Below are positions 22,500 through 34,090 of a DNA stretch of 64,000 bases, in pieces. The position numbers were made by a program, and so were the translations under genes. The DNA is taken from NCBI GenBank assembly GCA_036873755.1, contig JAVTVY010017181.1:124001-188000 (forward strand). Direction: 5' to 3'. The DNA comes from Hanleya hanleyi. Lineage: Eukaryota; Mollusca; Polyplacophora; Lepidopleurida; Hanleyidae. Every line of letters begins with the position of its first letter. The stretch's first letter is position 1. The notes beneath the pieces are model-generated. The model was given only the letters and a program-made list of their open reading frames with translations, was not told where the DNA came from and made no database searches.

Positions 22500-22879
22500 A
22501 CTTCTTTTCTGTTCTCATCTTTTCTATTCTATTGAAATATATAGGTCAACCGGACTCCCGTTGCTCGGACTCTGAGGGATTCCATAGCCCATATTCCGCC
22601 AGATGCCATGATCCCGGCCCTATATACATGATAAGGGACATTCCTATTTAGATTCAAGTGACCCGGACATCAACGATATCAGTACCCTCAGATTCCATAG
22701 TCCCCGGGCCCTATATGTGGCGGAACACGGTTGCTTCCACATCGGATATAATGCAGAGTATCTGAGTGCCACTGGCTGTTGATCACAAGAGTCTGGTCCG
22801 TCATTCATAATTCAGCCGTCGTCCATTAAAGAATATCCGCGTCCATAATCCAAAGATCCTTTCCATATTCCACAAACAG
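22500..22879. other. Non-coding DNA
   Basis: No gene is seen. 22800-22879 is homologous to 25726-25790. Confidence 0.4.
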
Positions 22880-23465
22880 TATTACATTCTTTTTATTTTA
22901 ATTAGTCGTCTACTTTGAAGCTTATCAAAAATCGATAGCTAAATGTTCTTTTCTGCAGCGTGTAGTACAAACTGTACTCTACAGAATGACTACAATTTCT
23001 TCGTGATATCGACAATATATCACGCTTGAAATAACTTTGTAGTTCTCTCCATATAAAACTCGGTTGTTTCATGTACCCGGTCTCATTTACATATGGAGAC
23101 GTCATAATGTATTTATGATCACTGGCACAATGGACATTGATGCCGTATAAGGTAATTGCCGAAGGATATACCGCACACACCTCTATGACCGTACACGGCA
23201 TTGTTGAACATTGTGCTAGTAAACACGAATATATTATGACGTCTCCCTATGTAATTGAGGTCCGGTACAGGAAACAACCGTACTGTAGTTTTATATGGAG
23301 AGAATTACAAAGTTATTTCAAGCGCGATATATTATCGATACCAAGGAGTACTGGTGGTACATTTTGTAGAGTTCAGTTTCTTCTACACGGTTGAGAAAAG
23401 AAAATTTATGCAGATTTAACTACTGATTTTTGACAAGACGACTAATTAAAATGGACAGACTATAG
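22880..23465. mobile_element. ~585-bp fold-back element with known empty site
   Basis: The two halves (about 22893-23150 and 23160-23450) are inverted copies with ~80-85% identity by eye. Both can be read as peptides with ELQSYFKRDILSI, but this reflects their symmetry. The flanks are contiguous at 25726-25880, which reads straight through CAGTATTAGCACCAAA where this locus has the palindrome inserted. This defines the insertion and a probable TA target duplication. Confidence 0.8.
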
Positions 23466-23565
23466 CACCAAATTCAAAAAGACAATCATAGTATACATAA
23501 ACATAGGCTAGTTTCCTGCAAGAGAGAAGCGGTCAACAGCTTTCAATGATGCCGGCAAGACATCA
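23466..23565 (+). repeat. Right flank paralogous to 25.79-25.88 kb
   Basis: GCACCAAAT, then ATACATAAA(C/T)ATA and CAAGAGAGAAG, match the 25.8-kb locus in order. Confidence 0.65.
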
Positions 23566-23817
23566 TGATGTTCTATCATGTCTGTTGATGTCAGACAGCA
23601 TGAACACGACAACTTCTGTTGCCTTCGAATGACATAACTGATGCCCTTCACGAAACAATTGTTTCATGTTCTCAATAGGCATCATCGATTATACTTCTGG
23701 ACTTTTTTGCCCCCATCATTCCCTGGAATTTGAGCTATCTCGATAGAAGAAAAATAGATAAGGGATAGTTTCTTTTGTGATCAGAGCACGAGGTTCACGT
23801 GAACTATATACAAGACT

Positions 23818-24250
23818 TCAACCAAGAATGTTACATTCTCTTGCACAAACTGTTCTAATTTTCTTTGTTTGACTTCTTTGGCCAAGGAGGAAAGAGACGT
23901 TGGTCTCCCTGACCATCCCAAAAGGGCATCCCTTTTCGTAGATTCTGTCCACCTGTCCACTCAATTCACTCCCCAAAACAACATTTAACTTGACTGCAAA
24001 AACTGTTATACTGTCGTGGGGATATGAAAGGTACAAGAGTTTTTCTACATCGAGTGCTTTCATTGCAACCAGCACCTGAGAGACGTATCTTTGTGGCAAT
24101 GCATAATGCACTGGAGTTTGGAATTCGTTGGAAAATGGGCATTTCACTTCTATTCCTAGCTGTGGAATACCAACCGTTTGCTCTTTCAGAGATACTTTGC
24201 GGATTCTGCCATCGGGTTCCATTGAAAAGATAAACACCTCCTTCAGTGTA
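23818..24250 (-). pseudogene. YqaJ-like / PD-(D/E)XK nuclease fragment
   Basis: The minus-strand open frame (139 codons from 24237) contains MEPDGRI (Asp9), then GIEVKCPF (Glu30, Lys32), then RYVSQVLVAM (Gln54). This is the spacing of the YqaJ viral-recombinase branch of PD-(D/E)XK nucleases, which digest DNA ends. The frame continues upstream of the first Met without a clear start, and about 140 residues is shorter than a whole domain with partners, so I treat it as a fragment. It may come from a DNA transposon or a captured gene. Confidence 0.6.
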
Positions 24251-24591
24251 CGATAACTTGGGAAAGTGAAGCGACAGGAACTGTGTTGCCAAGGTACTAA
24301 TTGCCAACATCGTGCTTCATCCTAGTCTGCTCTGACGTCATAGATGTCTCGGACGGGACGCCGTGTACATTAACCAACGTTGCTGCTGTAGCTTCAATGT
24401 AGCATACCAGTAACATCAGGGAGAGTGAGTCTTGTCAAGGTTGCTATTTTCCTCAGTTTTAACCATTCGGGTGGCCTTTGTTTCATAAGTTCTGACCGTC
24501 CACAACAAGCAGGCGGGAGCTGACCGGGTTCCTTCACTTGCACCATATTCGCTTGATGTGACAGCTGCACGATACTGCTCTCCACTAAATA

Positions 24592-24838
24592 ACAACACAT
24601 ATAAGGGAAGTGGGAAGAGGTGCCGACATACTGACAGAGTCACATGACTTCACAGTATAGTCTTTCGGTTAACCTATTCTAAAGTCCATATCAAGAATCT
24701 AACGATTCGTGATATGTGTTGTCTCTCAGGTACGCTTTTATTGTACCTGTTCATGTGGCAACTTGGATGATATGACCACACGGCCCCTAGCACCGGCATA
24801 AGCGGTATTAGATACAAATCTAGAGAGATATGATGGAA
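24592..24838 (+). repeat. Partial copy of the 460-bp repeat
   Basis: It starts ACAACACATATAAGGGAAGT and runs through GTACCTGTTCATGTGGCAAC and CACCGGCATAAGCGGTATTA to ATGATGGAAA, where homology stops. Confidence 0.75.
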
Positions 24839-25000
24839 AAGCTACCCTGATCCAAGAACAAGTGTTCCACAATTCTCATCATCATCCACCAGAAATATGA
24901 TTGATGATAGCCCTTGGATATATGGAACAATTCGTTCGTGAAGGGCATAAATTATGTCGTTCGAAGGCAACAGGGGTTGTCGTATTCATGCTATCCACAT

Positions 25001-25360
25001 ATTTCATCTTTAAGACTGTTTTCTCTTAGTGGAATTCCATCTTAATGGTCAAAAGATCAACATCCCGCAATCTTTACTCGGACCACACGCAGCCTTTTTT
25101 ATCGTCAACGCTAATCTCGTTGGATACACCGTGTTTCGTTTCCGCTGTAACTTCAATGTTTGAGTTGATGACTTCTAGTCTGGAACGGCGAAGTTGATTT
25201 GACTTGTTGATGAGTCATACGATCCACATTTTGTCTCACCTGACATTACCTGGTGGAGATGTTTTGTGTTGGACATGAAGCACAAGAACGTTCCATGAAG
25301 GAGACAGTATGCATAGTGTAAAACATTTCAATGATCGCCGTCTTCTCGGAAGATTATGCA
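25001..25360. other. Non-coding DNA
   Basis: No gene is recognised. Confidence 0.4.
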
Positions 25361-25520
25361 AATTGGCTCAAAGTGACCCCAATATGATCAACTACAAACA
25401 CACGGAGTGGCACCTCTCAATTTGTTGTCGTTCCATAGATAGTATATAAAGTTTGATAGGGGGTGGAGATAATGCTCAACCCTTGACCTGGTAGGGGTAA
25501 TTGAATTTACAACAACGGAA
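25361..25520 (+). repeat. Dispersed repeat 'M', partial copy
   Basis: CAAAGTGACCCCAATATGAT, GTTGTCGTTCC and GACCTGGTAGGGGTAA match parts of the repeat at 32.1-32.25 kb and 62.1 kb. Confidence 0.5.
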
Positions 25521-25725
25521 GTGTATATTACTTATCCTGGCAGTATTGAATTGAAAACGAACGACCGATGTGATAAAAAATACTCCAATCGGGGGTATAA
25601 CGTGGGCTAATCTGTTAAAATACCCACAACACCCCTGTTGCTGAAACAGGACTGCTCCAAGACCAGTACCACTTGCATCTGTGTGCAGCTCTAAGGGTGA
25701 TGAAAAGTCTGCATAGAAGCGTCTA

Positions 25726-25880
25726 CTCCGTCGTCCATTAAAGAATTTTCGCGTCCATAATCCAATGACCTAATTCATATAACAGTATTAGCACCAAATA
25801 AAAAATCATATTATACATAAATATAAGCTAATTGATGCAAGAGAGAAGAGGATAAGCGTTTTCACTGATGCCTGTTATTT
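25726..25880 (+). repeat. Empty-site paralogue of the 22.88-23.47-kb insertion
   Basis: It carries GTCGTCCATTAAAGAAT, CGCGTCCATAATCCAA and CAGTATTA joined directly to GCACCAAAT. In the other locus these are separated by the palindrome. Confidence 0.75.
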
Positions 25881-27014
25881 TATTATGCACTCACAGAATA
25901 CATATGTATAATTGTTCGCAAAACAGCCAGTATTAGTTAGCTAAATCTGCAATCAAACACTGGTCACGAAAAATTACAAGAGGCCAGATGGTTCTGTTAA
26001 AGATTTTATATCATTAACTGACCAGAAAATAAAACAGTTACAAAATGTAGAACAATGTCACAAGCTTTAGGCTTACTACAGTATTGCAAAAGAGTGTGGC
26101 AGGCAGCTTAAATAATCCTAAGTTTTTATATACAGTCTGTTGATTGTCCAATTCTGTTCGCTTTCGTCCTATTGTTGTTGTACAACTCCCCTCATTTCCT
26201 TTATTCTGTGTCCAGTTATGTTGTCCACTCCTCGTGGAATCCACGCGTTTTCTCCAGCGACGAGAATGTGTCCTAACAATGTCGACTTCGCAGTGAAATT
26301 ACACGACCTTTAAGCAGTACTTCTCTGCTTCAAGAACTAGTAATTCCAGTAATTATACGTGAGAACACTTGTCGACAGTCGAAAAGTTGTTTCACCAGTT
26401 TCACGAACTCGCTCAGTGACATGGCTTTCAGACAACCTCTCACTATATTACAGACTGTCGCTTGTTTATGCAGTTCAAATCACAGACTGGAAAACGAATT
26501 GTTATATCAGTGTCAGGTCACAAGGTGAATGATTCTCTGCTGCCAACACTGTCTTATATATACCTCACAGAGAACGTTCAAGAAAATGAAGTCATACATG
26601 AAGCAATAAAGTACTACCTGGAGCATTCCAGGTCTTCCCGGATCACTCCAGACTTGCTGGAACATTCTTCACAGCACTAGCGTTTTCATGTGTTATCTGT
26701 AAATTTCTATGCCAAAACTAGAACAAACAGCAGGTGCAGAATAATGTCATTGTCACATAATATATTTACAAATTACTGCTGCCAAGGCCACACGAAAGAA
26801 AATTAACTACTGTAACTATACAACGCAAAATGAGAGCTAGTGTGCAGTATCATAAGGCCCCCCCCCCCTTAAAGATAAGAAAATTTTACCAAAATACAGT
26901 TTTCTTTGCATGATACTGGTAAGCAGTTAGTGAAGTATCAGCATTTATGTTATTTCTACCAGCAACATGTATAATTTTCAAAGCATATGGCTGCAACATC
27001 AGACTCCAGCGAAA
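25881..27014. other. Non-coding DNA, probable 3' flank/LTR zone of the decayed Ty3 element
   Basis: No gene is recognised. If the element at 27.0-34.1 kb had a 3' LTR it should lie here, but I could not match it to the sequence upstream of the gag end. A poly-C run is at about 26857-26867. Confidence 0.3.
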
Positions 27015-27353
27015 CTATCTTTGACTCTTGGTTTTAGATTTCTTCAAGAACATCAATGGATTGTGATCAGTATGCACAATTTCATCGCTAGAGCTGATGG
27101 TTAAATACATATCAAAGTGTTGCCAAGCCAATACAAGACACAACATTTCGTTTTTAATTGTGGAATATGCCCGTTGGTGTTTATTGGGCTTCTTGGAGTA
27201 ATAGCTCACAGGTTTGTTTGACCAAGCTTCATCCTCTTGAAACAATACGGCTCCTACCCCTGTGTCGCTAGCATCTATTGCTACCTTAAATAGTTTAGAA
27301 AAGTTTGGACTTGCTAACACGGGTTCATTACTCGAAATGACTGAGTTTTTCAA
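27015..27353 (-). pseudogene. RNase H of the decayed Ty3 element
   Basis: VAIDASDTGVGAVLFQ, NKHQRAYSTIKNEMLCLVLA and VHTDHNPLMFLKK are the classic Ty3 RNase H motifs (DAS, E, D). This is the best preserved block of the element. Confidence 0.85.
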
Positions 27354-27399
27354 AGGAAATCTGACAGGACTCTGGCGAAAAAAATGTTCTTTTTCAGAA

Positions 27400-28207
27400 G
27401 CTTAAGATTGGTCAGAGAGGTAATAAGGTCGCTGAAATTTTCAACAAACTGTGGAAAACATTCATTCCCAGAAATCTAAGTAACTCCCTTTTAGAAATGG
27501 GTACAGGAAAATCCACAATGGCCTTGGCTTCATGTGTTAATACTTGACCACGACCAACCACATGCCATCGATAGGTGAACTGGGTCAGACCAAATTTCTT
27601 TTCTGTAGATTTGTCACAAGATTTGACTTGACAAGTCTGTCATATAACTACCTGAGATTTTTCCAATGGTCACCATCAGTTTTCAGTATACACCAGTACA
27701 TCACCAATATACAACACAAGGCCACAATCCGATTATGACGTGAAATCTGACAGGTGCATTTTTCATCTCAAAAGGCATGACTGCACTGATATAGACCACT
27801 CGGTGTTGTAACCGCCGATATGTCTTTAGCCCTGCCAGACAATGGTTACTGTCAATAGCCTTTTAGCAAGTCTATTTCTGTTGTATAGGCAGCCTGGCCG
27901 ACCCTATCAAAACAGTCTTCGATTCTAAAAATCGGATAGGGATCGGTGCGCGTCACAGTGCTTAACTGACGGTAATCTATACAGAACCTTTGTGAATCTT
28001 GCTTGACTCTATGTGATCATGCTCTAGCATGTAGTTAACCTCTTCTCGTACCTGAGCTAATATTTCTGGATTGAACCTGTATGGATATGGGTGAGCCTCA
28101 GCTAAAAATACGTCATGAACAGCAAGAGGGATACGGCCTAGTTTGTCAGAAGATAATTTGTATTCATGGAGCAAATCCTTAGTATCTGCTCTCTGCTGTT
28201 CAGACAA
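27400..28207 (-). pseudogene. RT of the decayed Ty3 element
   Basis: HDVFLAEAHPYPYRFNPEI and REEVNYMLEHDHIESS match the N-terminal strand and helix of Ty3 RT. Beyond 27977 the frame is lost and the catalytic motifs are only partly traceable. Confidence 0.6.
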
Positions 28208-28570
28208 ATGTCAATTTACCGTTACGGTGCTCTAGAACCTCTGAGTTTGATCGTTTTGGTGCCAATGGATCCATGTGAGACTCTCCTGAGTCTGTATTTT
28301 CAAGGTCTTCGGTAATGCTTGAGTAACAGTTTACTGGACAAACTACAGTAACTACCTCTACAGGTAGACCTGGTTCACATTCACGGTATTTCTTGAGAAT
28401 GTTAATATGACATATCCTCTGGGTTTTCTTCTGATCCAAAGTAGTCAACACAGAACTGACTTCCCAAAACTTCCACTACTGCCCTAATATTTATTGTCTT
28501 TAAGGGAACTACCGCTGGCAATCTAATGGCCACTCGGCAGATATTTATAGTGAGCGCAGAGAACGACCGA
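28200..28570 (-). pseudogene. Integrase C-terminus of the decayed Ty3 element
   Basis: The LPAVVPLKTINIRA, VVEVL and KKTQRICHINILKKY blocks match the GPY/F-type C-terminal domain ending in CHxNMLKPY seen in Ty3 elements. It runs directly into the RT-leading region in the next frame. Confidence 0.65.
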
Positions 28571-29910
28571 CGAAGCGAACTCAATAGGCAACATGTGTAC
28601 CTATGAGAAATGCACACAACTCCATGGATAACTGTACCCTAACGAATCTTTTTTCACGGTATATCCGGTTTACATCCGGGTACTCGTCGTATTAGGGGGT
28701 CATTTTGAATATTGCATCTCGGAAATCAACATCTGGTATTCTTCTAGAGACTATTTTTGCACTTCGTGACTGAATAAAACGGCCTTCAAAAATATAAGAA
28801 CCACCAATAAAGTTGGAACGAAAAATATATTGTTATTGAAAAAACAACAGACCCCGTCCGGAAATAAGGGCGTCGTCTGCTCGTTGATTGACAGCTGTCA
28901 GGCAAAGTAACCTCTTCATTGAGATTTGGACTTGGAAGTCCAAAAAAGGTCAGTTTAGGCCACTGTATATTGACGTTTAGGCCACTGTGTTGACGTTGTA
29001 AATTCCTGTAGATTATATCCGTATTTTTAAACTCTAAATAGATTTTTCTGTTGGACAATATTCATAAATATCTCCCCCCTGTTTTGCGGTAGCGATAATC
29101 TACGCTATTACCATCTGATGAATATGCACGTCACTGGTATTGCGAATTTAAGCTAATATGAATAGCCGTGTTTCAGGCATAGATACGTCAGAAATATATA
29201 TATATAAACTACCGACATACTATTCAATATCTCCCAGAAAGTAATTCTATGACACAAATACCTCTTTTTCATAACAAAACACAACCAAATCGGTCTCTAA
29301 AAAGTTTACACTTGTGACTTGTATGGTTATAGTTGAGGGGAGGTAACTTTATCAACCAGTGTTACATTATGTCCGCTGGTGTGACTCGAGAAATTATTAA
29401 CTCAATGAATAAGGTTATGAAATAATATTGAGCTTTCAGTAGAGTATTTGAATTTGTTTTTTTTACATAATATTGAAGCTACAAAAAAGAGAGAAAAAAA
29501 ATCTTACAATATGGATGAACACAGTTATTCCAAATCAAATGTGTCAAAGAATCACATACAATGATTACAAGGAGAGAAATTTGTTCCATCCACTCTGCAC
29601 TGTTGGAAAAGGAACACAATTATGCCAAGGTGTCTACATCAGAAAGTGTGAACGCAACAGCTGCTTGCACTTTTGTGCAACAATCCGGTGCAACAAAACA
29701 AGTTTTAGATGTTCCACTTATTTATCTGCTTATTGGCTTATACTTGGACAAGTAAAGCAGAGGCTAATGCAGATGGTCAGAAAAATTGGTTTGAAATAAT
29801 TATTATTAGGCCTGATTGATCGGTGGGGGTCGCCCTAGCCCAAAAACTTCTGGCTCGTGGTTCTGAGGGTCGTGTCCATCACTATATTTTACCAAACACA
29901 GTCGAGATTT
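28571..29910. other. Inserted non-coding sequence within the decayed Ty3 element
   Basis: No family is recognised. A plus-strand reading frame at 29561-29755 has a varied amino-acid composition but no known motif. Confidence 0.35.
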
Positions 29911-31379
29911 CCCGGCTATAGAAATTTCAGGGTTTATATCCAGGGATGACTATAAATCCATGGAATTAGGCTGGAATCCCTGAAATTATGCTGGAAACCA
30001 TGGATAATGTCCATGATCACAATATTCTGGACATCGTGGACAAATTCACAATCCATGGACACCATGGAAATCCATGGATGATGTCCATGGACACCATGGA
30101 TCATGATGTCCATGGAAACCATGGAATATGGAGAATTCAGCATGGAAACAAGGGACATTATAATTTCATTTCAGCAGTGACTTGCATAATCTTTTTCACT
30201 AGTAATCTCGGACAGGGGTATGTTAATTTGACACACTGCTCAAAATTTTAAAGCAAAATTTCAAATACGAGTCATCTTCAACCCTGCCATATGGTTCATA
30301 CATGTACAATTTAGTTATATACAAATTGGTTACAGTATTTTTCATCACCAGAATGACCACATTATTAAAAACCACATTACCAGGTTTCACTAATTTACAC
30401 TCCACATAATGTAGAATGTTCCAGTCGTAATGATTTGGAATATAATAGACTTAGATCGCACAGTAGTATTCTAGTCCAAGAGTTTCTCTGGAAACTTATT
30501 CATTACACTCAATAATAATCAGTACACAATGTTCTGTTATCAATGTAATGTTCTGAGACATTCACAACTTAATCCTATTCAAAGTGATTCACAAGGGCTT
30601 TCGCACATTTCTGCAGCTGAAGGTCTGCTGCAAAGACTTGTGCCCATATTGCAGACCTTTGATAATTGTATATACTCTGTGGAATTCCTGATAATTTAAT
30701 ATAGTGTCTTTCAGTATTACATTAATAAGCTGACAATGAATATATTCAAGGGTACCGGTAGTAACATTTACATCCACAAAAATGGCATTGAAAAAAAACT
30801 ATTATCCTGACAATTTAACACCAATAAATTAAACTAGAATATGGCCTAACATATATTGATCCATATAATCATAGCAATTATTCATTTCATGCAGATGTTT
30901 AATATTCAAACTGATTATTCTTATGTCTCATGATGGGATCTAGTGCCTGCATATATGGACTCAGAAATCCAGATATATATGCGGTTACATGGATCAGTTG
31001 TCAAAACGAGTTGATCTGCAGCAATACTGCAGGGAACATGGAAACCCTACACATGGAATCCCTGGACAGTGTCCATCCTCGGCCATCAAACCCTGGACAG
31101 TGTCCATCCTCGTCTGTGAAAACGCTGGGCAATTTGTCCGTCCTTGTCCATGCAAACCCTGGATAATGTATCCATCCTCATGACATCCATGGAAACCCTG
31201 GACAGTGTGTCCATCCTCGTCCATGGAAACCCTGGACTACCATATCCTGCCTTTCTCAAAACAAATTTTCATACCCTGGATTTAGAGAATGGAAAAACCC
31301 TAGAAAACTGTCCGAATACTCCAGGGTGTTTATAGGGTCATTTTTCCCCCATGGAAACCCTGGAATTTCTATAGCCGGG
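29911..31379. mobile_element. 1.47-kb TIR element with terminal CCATGG/CCTGGACA minisatellites
   Basis: The 22-bp termini (CCCGGCTATAGAAATTTCAG at the left, its complement at the right) differ at one position. Inside both ends lie short repeats: CCATGGACACCATGG type at 30000-30130, and CCCTGGACAGTGTCCATCCT type at 31020-31360. The middle is AT-rich and non-coding. I saw no convincing target-site duplication. Confidence 0.7.
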
Positions 31380-31839
31380 TACCCGTGTCTCTCTCCCACA
31401 ATGGTGTCGCATCTTACAAGCATAAGATAACAAACAGCATTGTGGGAAAATAGCACCATGTGATTTTATCTTGTAGCACCAGTAAAAATATACTCATCGA
31501 GTTAAGGAGTGGATTAACAGATAAACAATAACAACAACAGTTATTGCTGTCCATTATGGGTATAGTTGCACATATCCTGCGCTCACTTTTAGGCTTTGCC
31601 TACTACATATTATCCAAACTTTGTCCAGGGTGGAGGACTGACCAAAACTTTGCTGAATGGTTTATCAAATTCCGGAATCGGTATTAACAATATCTGGACT
31701 GGGCGATTTCGGACCTGTCCAGCACTGGTAAGGGGGGGGGGGGCATTTCGACCCCCTAAATATTTTCCTAACCCTGAAGCTAGGGGACAGATTATCACAT
31801 TATATCCTTGGATCAAGCTCTACGAGGAAATGTAAAAAA
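31380..31839. other. Non-coding DNA
   Basis: No gene is recognised. A poly-G run is at about 31732-31743. Confidence 0.4.
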
Positions 31840-32275
31840 AATCACGATGGCCGTTTCGACGACGTCACAGGGACGCCATTTTCAAAAAGGCATTTTGGGG
31901 AAGATTTTTGATCAGTTTTTTCCCGATTTTTTTTATATATGTGTTTTCTTCCAACAAACTGCATGCTAAATTTATAAATAGTAATCTCATGTAAAATGAA
32001 ATAACTTTTGCCCACTTTTCCTGGCAGGAAAGCAGAAAATTTGAGAAAAATTACGAAAACATGGCCGCCATTTTGAATTTGTGCGGGATCCCCTGCTCGT
32101 GGGGTGACGCAAATAGCCAGAAAATGACCCCGATGTGAACAACTACAAAGTCACAGTGTGTCAGCTCGGAGTTTTTTGTCGTTTCGGAGACAGAGACGAA
32201 AGTGCGGGTTGGGGGACCATAATGCTCTCCAGACCTGGTGGAGTTAGTAATGCTGGTTTTAAAAACGTCTGAGGT
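31840..32275 (+). repeat. Dispersed repeat 'M', copy
   Basis: It carries CGACGTCACAGGGACGCCAT, GCATGCTAAATTTATAAATA, CCTGGCAGGAAAGCAG and ATGACCCCGATGTGAA in the order found at 61.8-62.1 kb. Confidence 0.7.
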
Positions 32276-32312
32276 TTCCCTACCATCTGGCATGTCTAGC
32301 AGGACTTACAGT

Positions 32313-32500
32313 TACAACACATATAAGGGAAGTGGGAAGAGGTGCCGACATACTGACAGAGCCACATGACTTCACAGTATAGTCTTCCGGTTAACCTATT
32401 CTAAAGCACATACCAAGAATCTAATGATTCGTGATATATGTTGTATCTCCGGTACGCTTTTATTGTACCTGTTCATGTGGCAACTTGGATGATATGACCA
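32313..32500 (+). repeat. Partial copy of the 460-bp repeat at the Ty3 insertion junction
   Basis: TACAACACATATAAGGGAAG through CAACTTGGATGATATGACCA; the decayed Ty3 integrase starts immediately after. Confidence 0.75.
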
Positions 32501-32502
32501 TA

Positions 32503-32758
32503 CTCACAACATCCTTGTGCAGTAAAAATGTTGCAAAAGTCATTTTCTGATGCTCAAATTGCCTGCTATCGGGATGTCATGAACCACCCGTAAGATTTCA
32601 TTTCGATAGCCCGAGCGTACCACAATGTGGTGTAAAACTGACCAAATTTCACTACTTGTGCTTTTGATTGGTCTGCACTTCCTCAACAATATATCAGACC
32701 ACACATTGAAACGTTCAGGGATTTCCTCAGCTTCTTTTTCCGACAATGTGGTTTCCAT
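32503..32758 (-). pseudogene. Integrase zinc-binding region of the decayed Ty3 element
   Basis: YRNEILRVVHDIPIAGNLSI corresponds to the HX3-5GHLG part of the integrase H2C2 finger, and in a second frame LLQHFYC corresponds to the FYWPGM part. Homology stops abruptly at about 32500, where the 460-bp repeat begins. That is the insertion junction. Confidence 0.6.
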
Positions 32759-32796
32759 AATATATATGATAACAGGATCTTCCTGTTGTTCCTTAA

Positions 32797-33251
32797 CTAG
32801 TGATTACCGGTTAAAAATATAGGTGGTGAATTACCACTCTCATTATAACGATCAAGATTTCCAAAAGAGGTCTCTGATAGCCAAACACCAGAATTATTCC
32901 CCACTTTTTCAGACTGGGCCTCTTCCTGTTTCTCCCTGCGAGACTGTGATCTAGTTACTACACACACAGAAAATATTTCTGGAAAATCTGTCTTTAAAAC
33001 TTCGGTGTCAGAATTAACCTTGGACTTATCTGACACTATAGGTGGAATATTCACTTTATCCCGTGCTTAGTCATTTCCAAGCAAAAGGTCACAACCTCAG
33101 TGGAAATTGTGTCAACAACCCCTGTTGTTACTGTACTAGTGACCAAATCACTCGTCCAGTTAACTTGGTACAAAGGAACAGAAATATAATTCCCATCAAT
33201 ACCTTGAATCAACGCACTAGCGTTCACAGAACTATTCCCAAGCAGTATCAT
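32797..33251 (-). pseudogene. Protease/linker region of the decayed Ty3 element
   Basis: ALIQGIDGNYISVPLYQVNW and SDLVTSTVTTGVVDTI match the segment following the protease active site in Ty3 elements of fish and invertebrates. The catalytic DTGA-type motif is not visible. The next frame (33054-32797) holds a basic linker. Confidence 0.5.
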
Positions 33252-33479
33252 AACATCAGATAATATCGGACTGTTAATCTCCAGTATCTCTCGAAATAAC
33301 TACAGATTTGTGTTTTCCCTCCGGATGAACTGGCGGTACTTCTCCCTTAGAAAAGAAACTCTTTTAACCCTCTGATATCTGATTTCCTCTAACATCTGCT
33401 TTGTCGGGTACTTTGTGTACCGGCTTGATCAGCTTTAGTCCTATGGGAGATAACTCTGCTTTTCACAAATGCTGCCGGT

Positions 33480-33570
33480 TTATTCCCCTATCTGTCATTA
33501 CTGAGTTTCCAGCAATCTGCGTTTAGATGACCTTTCTTCGAACAACAGTGGCATGTAGGTGCATCCCATG
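33480..33570 (-). pseudogene. Gag zinc knuckle of the decayed Ty3 element
   Basis: The minus strand reads CHCCSKKGHLNADC, an exact CX2CX4HX4C nucleocapsid knuckle, followed by WKLSN. Surrounding gag sequence is not open for long. Confidence 0.6.
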
Positions 33571-34090
33571 ATTTTAAAAAGATTTTATGAAGCTCCACCA
33601 TCTTCTTTTCTAACCCAGAGCCAGCCCTGTCATCTTGACCTTTCCCATCCTTAGGGCTAGCACTAGCATTGTGGTCGAACTTATGGCCAAATTGTCCACC
33701 TTCCCTCTATCTCCCATAATTCCCAAACTGGAATTTATCCTTTTTCTTGTGTGTTCATTCATAGTCATCAGCAATAACTGCTGCCTTCTTTATCTCGACT
33801 ACTTCATGTTTATCAATGTGAGTCTTAGTATCCAAGGGAATACTGTTCTCAAATTATTCCATAAGAATAACTTCCCCAACTCAAGGTGTACAGCCAATAC
33901 GTAGTCTCGTTGCAAAATGTTGCGGATACCCAATCTCGCTGCAAAGAAACGCAATCTGATTGCCAATAATGCGAACATTTTCACGCTAGTTCGTATAATT
34001 GTTTCACATTGTGTATGCATATTACATCTATCATGTAAATCTCCTCTCGGATGGAACTTTGGCATGATTACATGATCTGTCCACACCAAA

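Larger units (their letters stand above)
23570..25000. mobile_element. Inverted-repeat segment enclosing a YqaJ-like nuclease fragment
   Basis: 23575-23720 and 24880-24995 are reverse-complement homologues. Both can be read as a peptide with REGH(Q/K)LC(H/R)SKATxVVVFMLS. Most differences sit at wobble positions, suggesting past protein coding. The nuclease-like fragment and a 460-bp-repeat copy lie between the arms. Confidence 0.5.
27015..34090 (-). mobile_element. Decayed Ty3/gypsy element with integrase before RT (Gmr1-like), split by insertions
   Basis: Minus-strand order: Gag CCHC knuckle (33555-33500), protease-like region (33251-33051), integrase zinc-binding end (32758-32503), integrase C-terminus (28570-28200), RT start (28207-27977), RNase H (27353-27015). 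Integrase upstream of RT is the order of Gmr1-type Ty3 elements. The integrase core is missing and ~3.9 kb of foreign repeats sits in its place. Nearly every domain is frame-broken. Confidence 0.65.

Noticed and set aside
22902..23394. Two ORFs on opposite strands sharing ELQSYFKRDILSI
   Set aside because: They are the two arms of one palindrome read in each direction, so the similarity is due to symmetry and not to a gene family.
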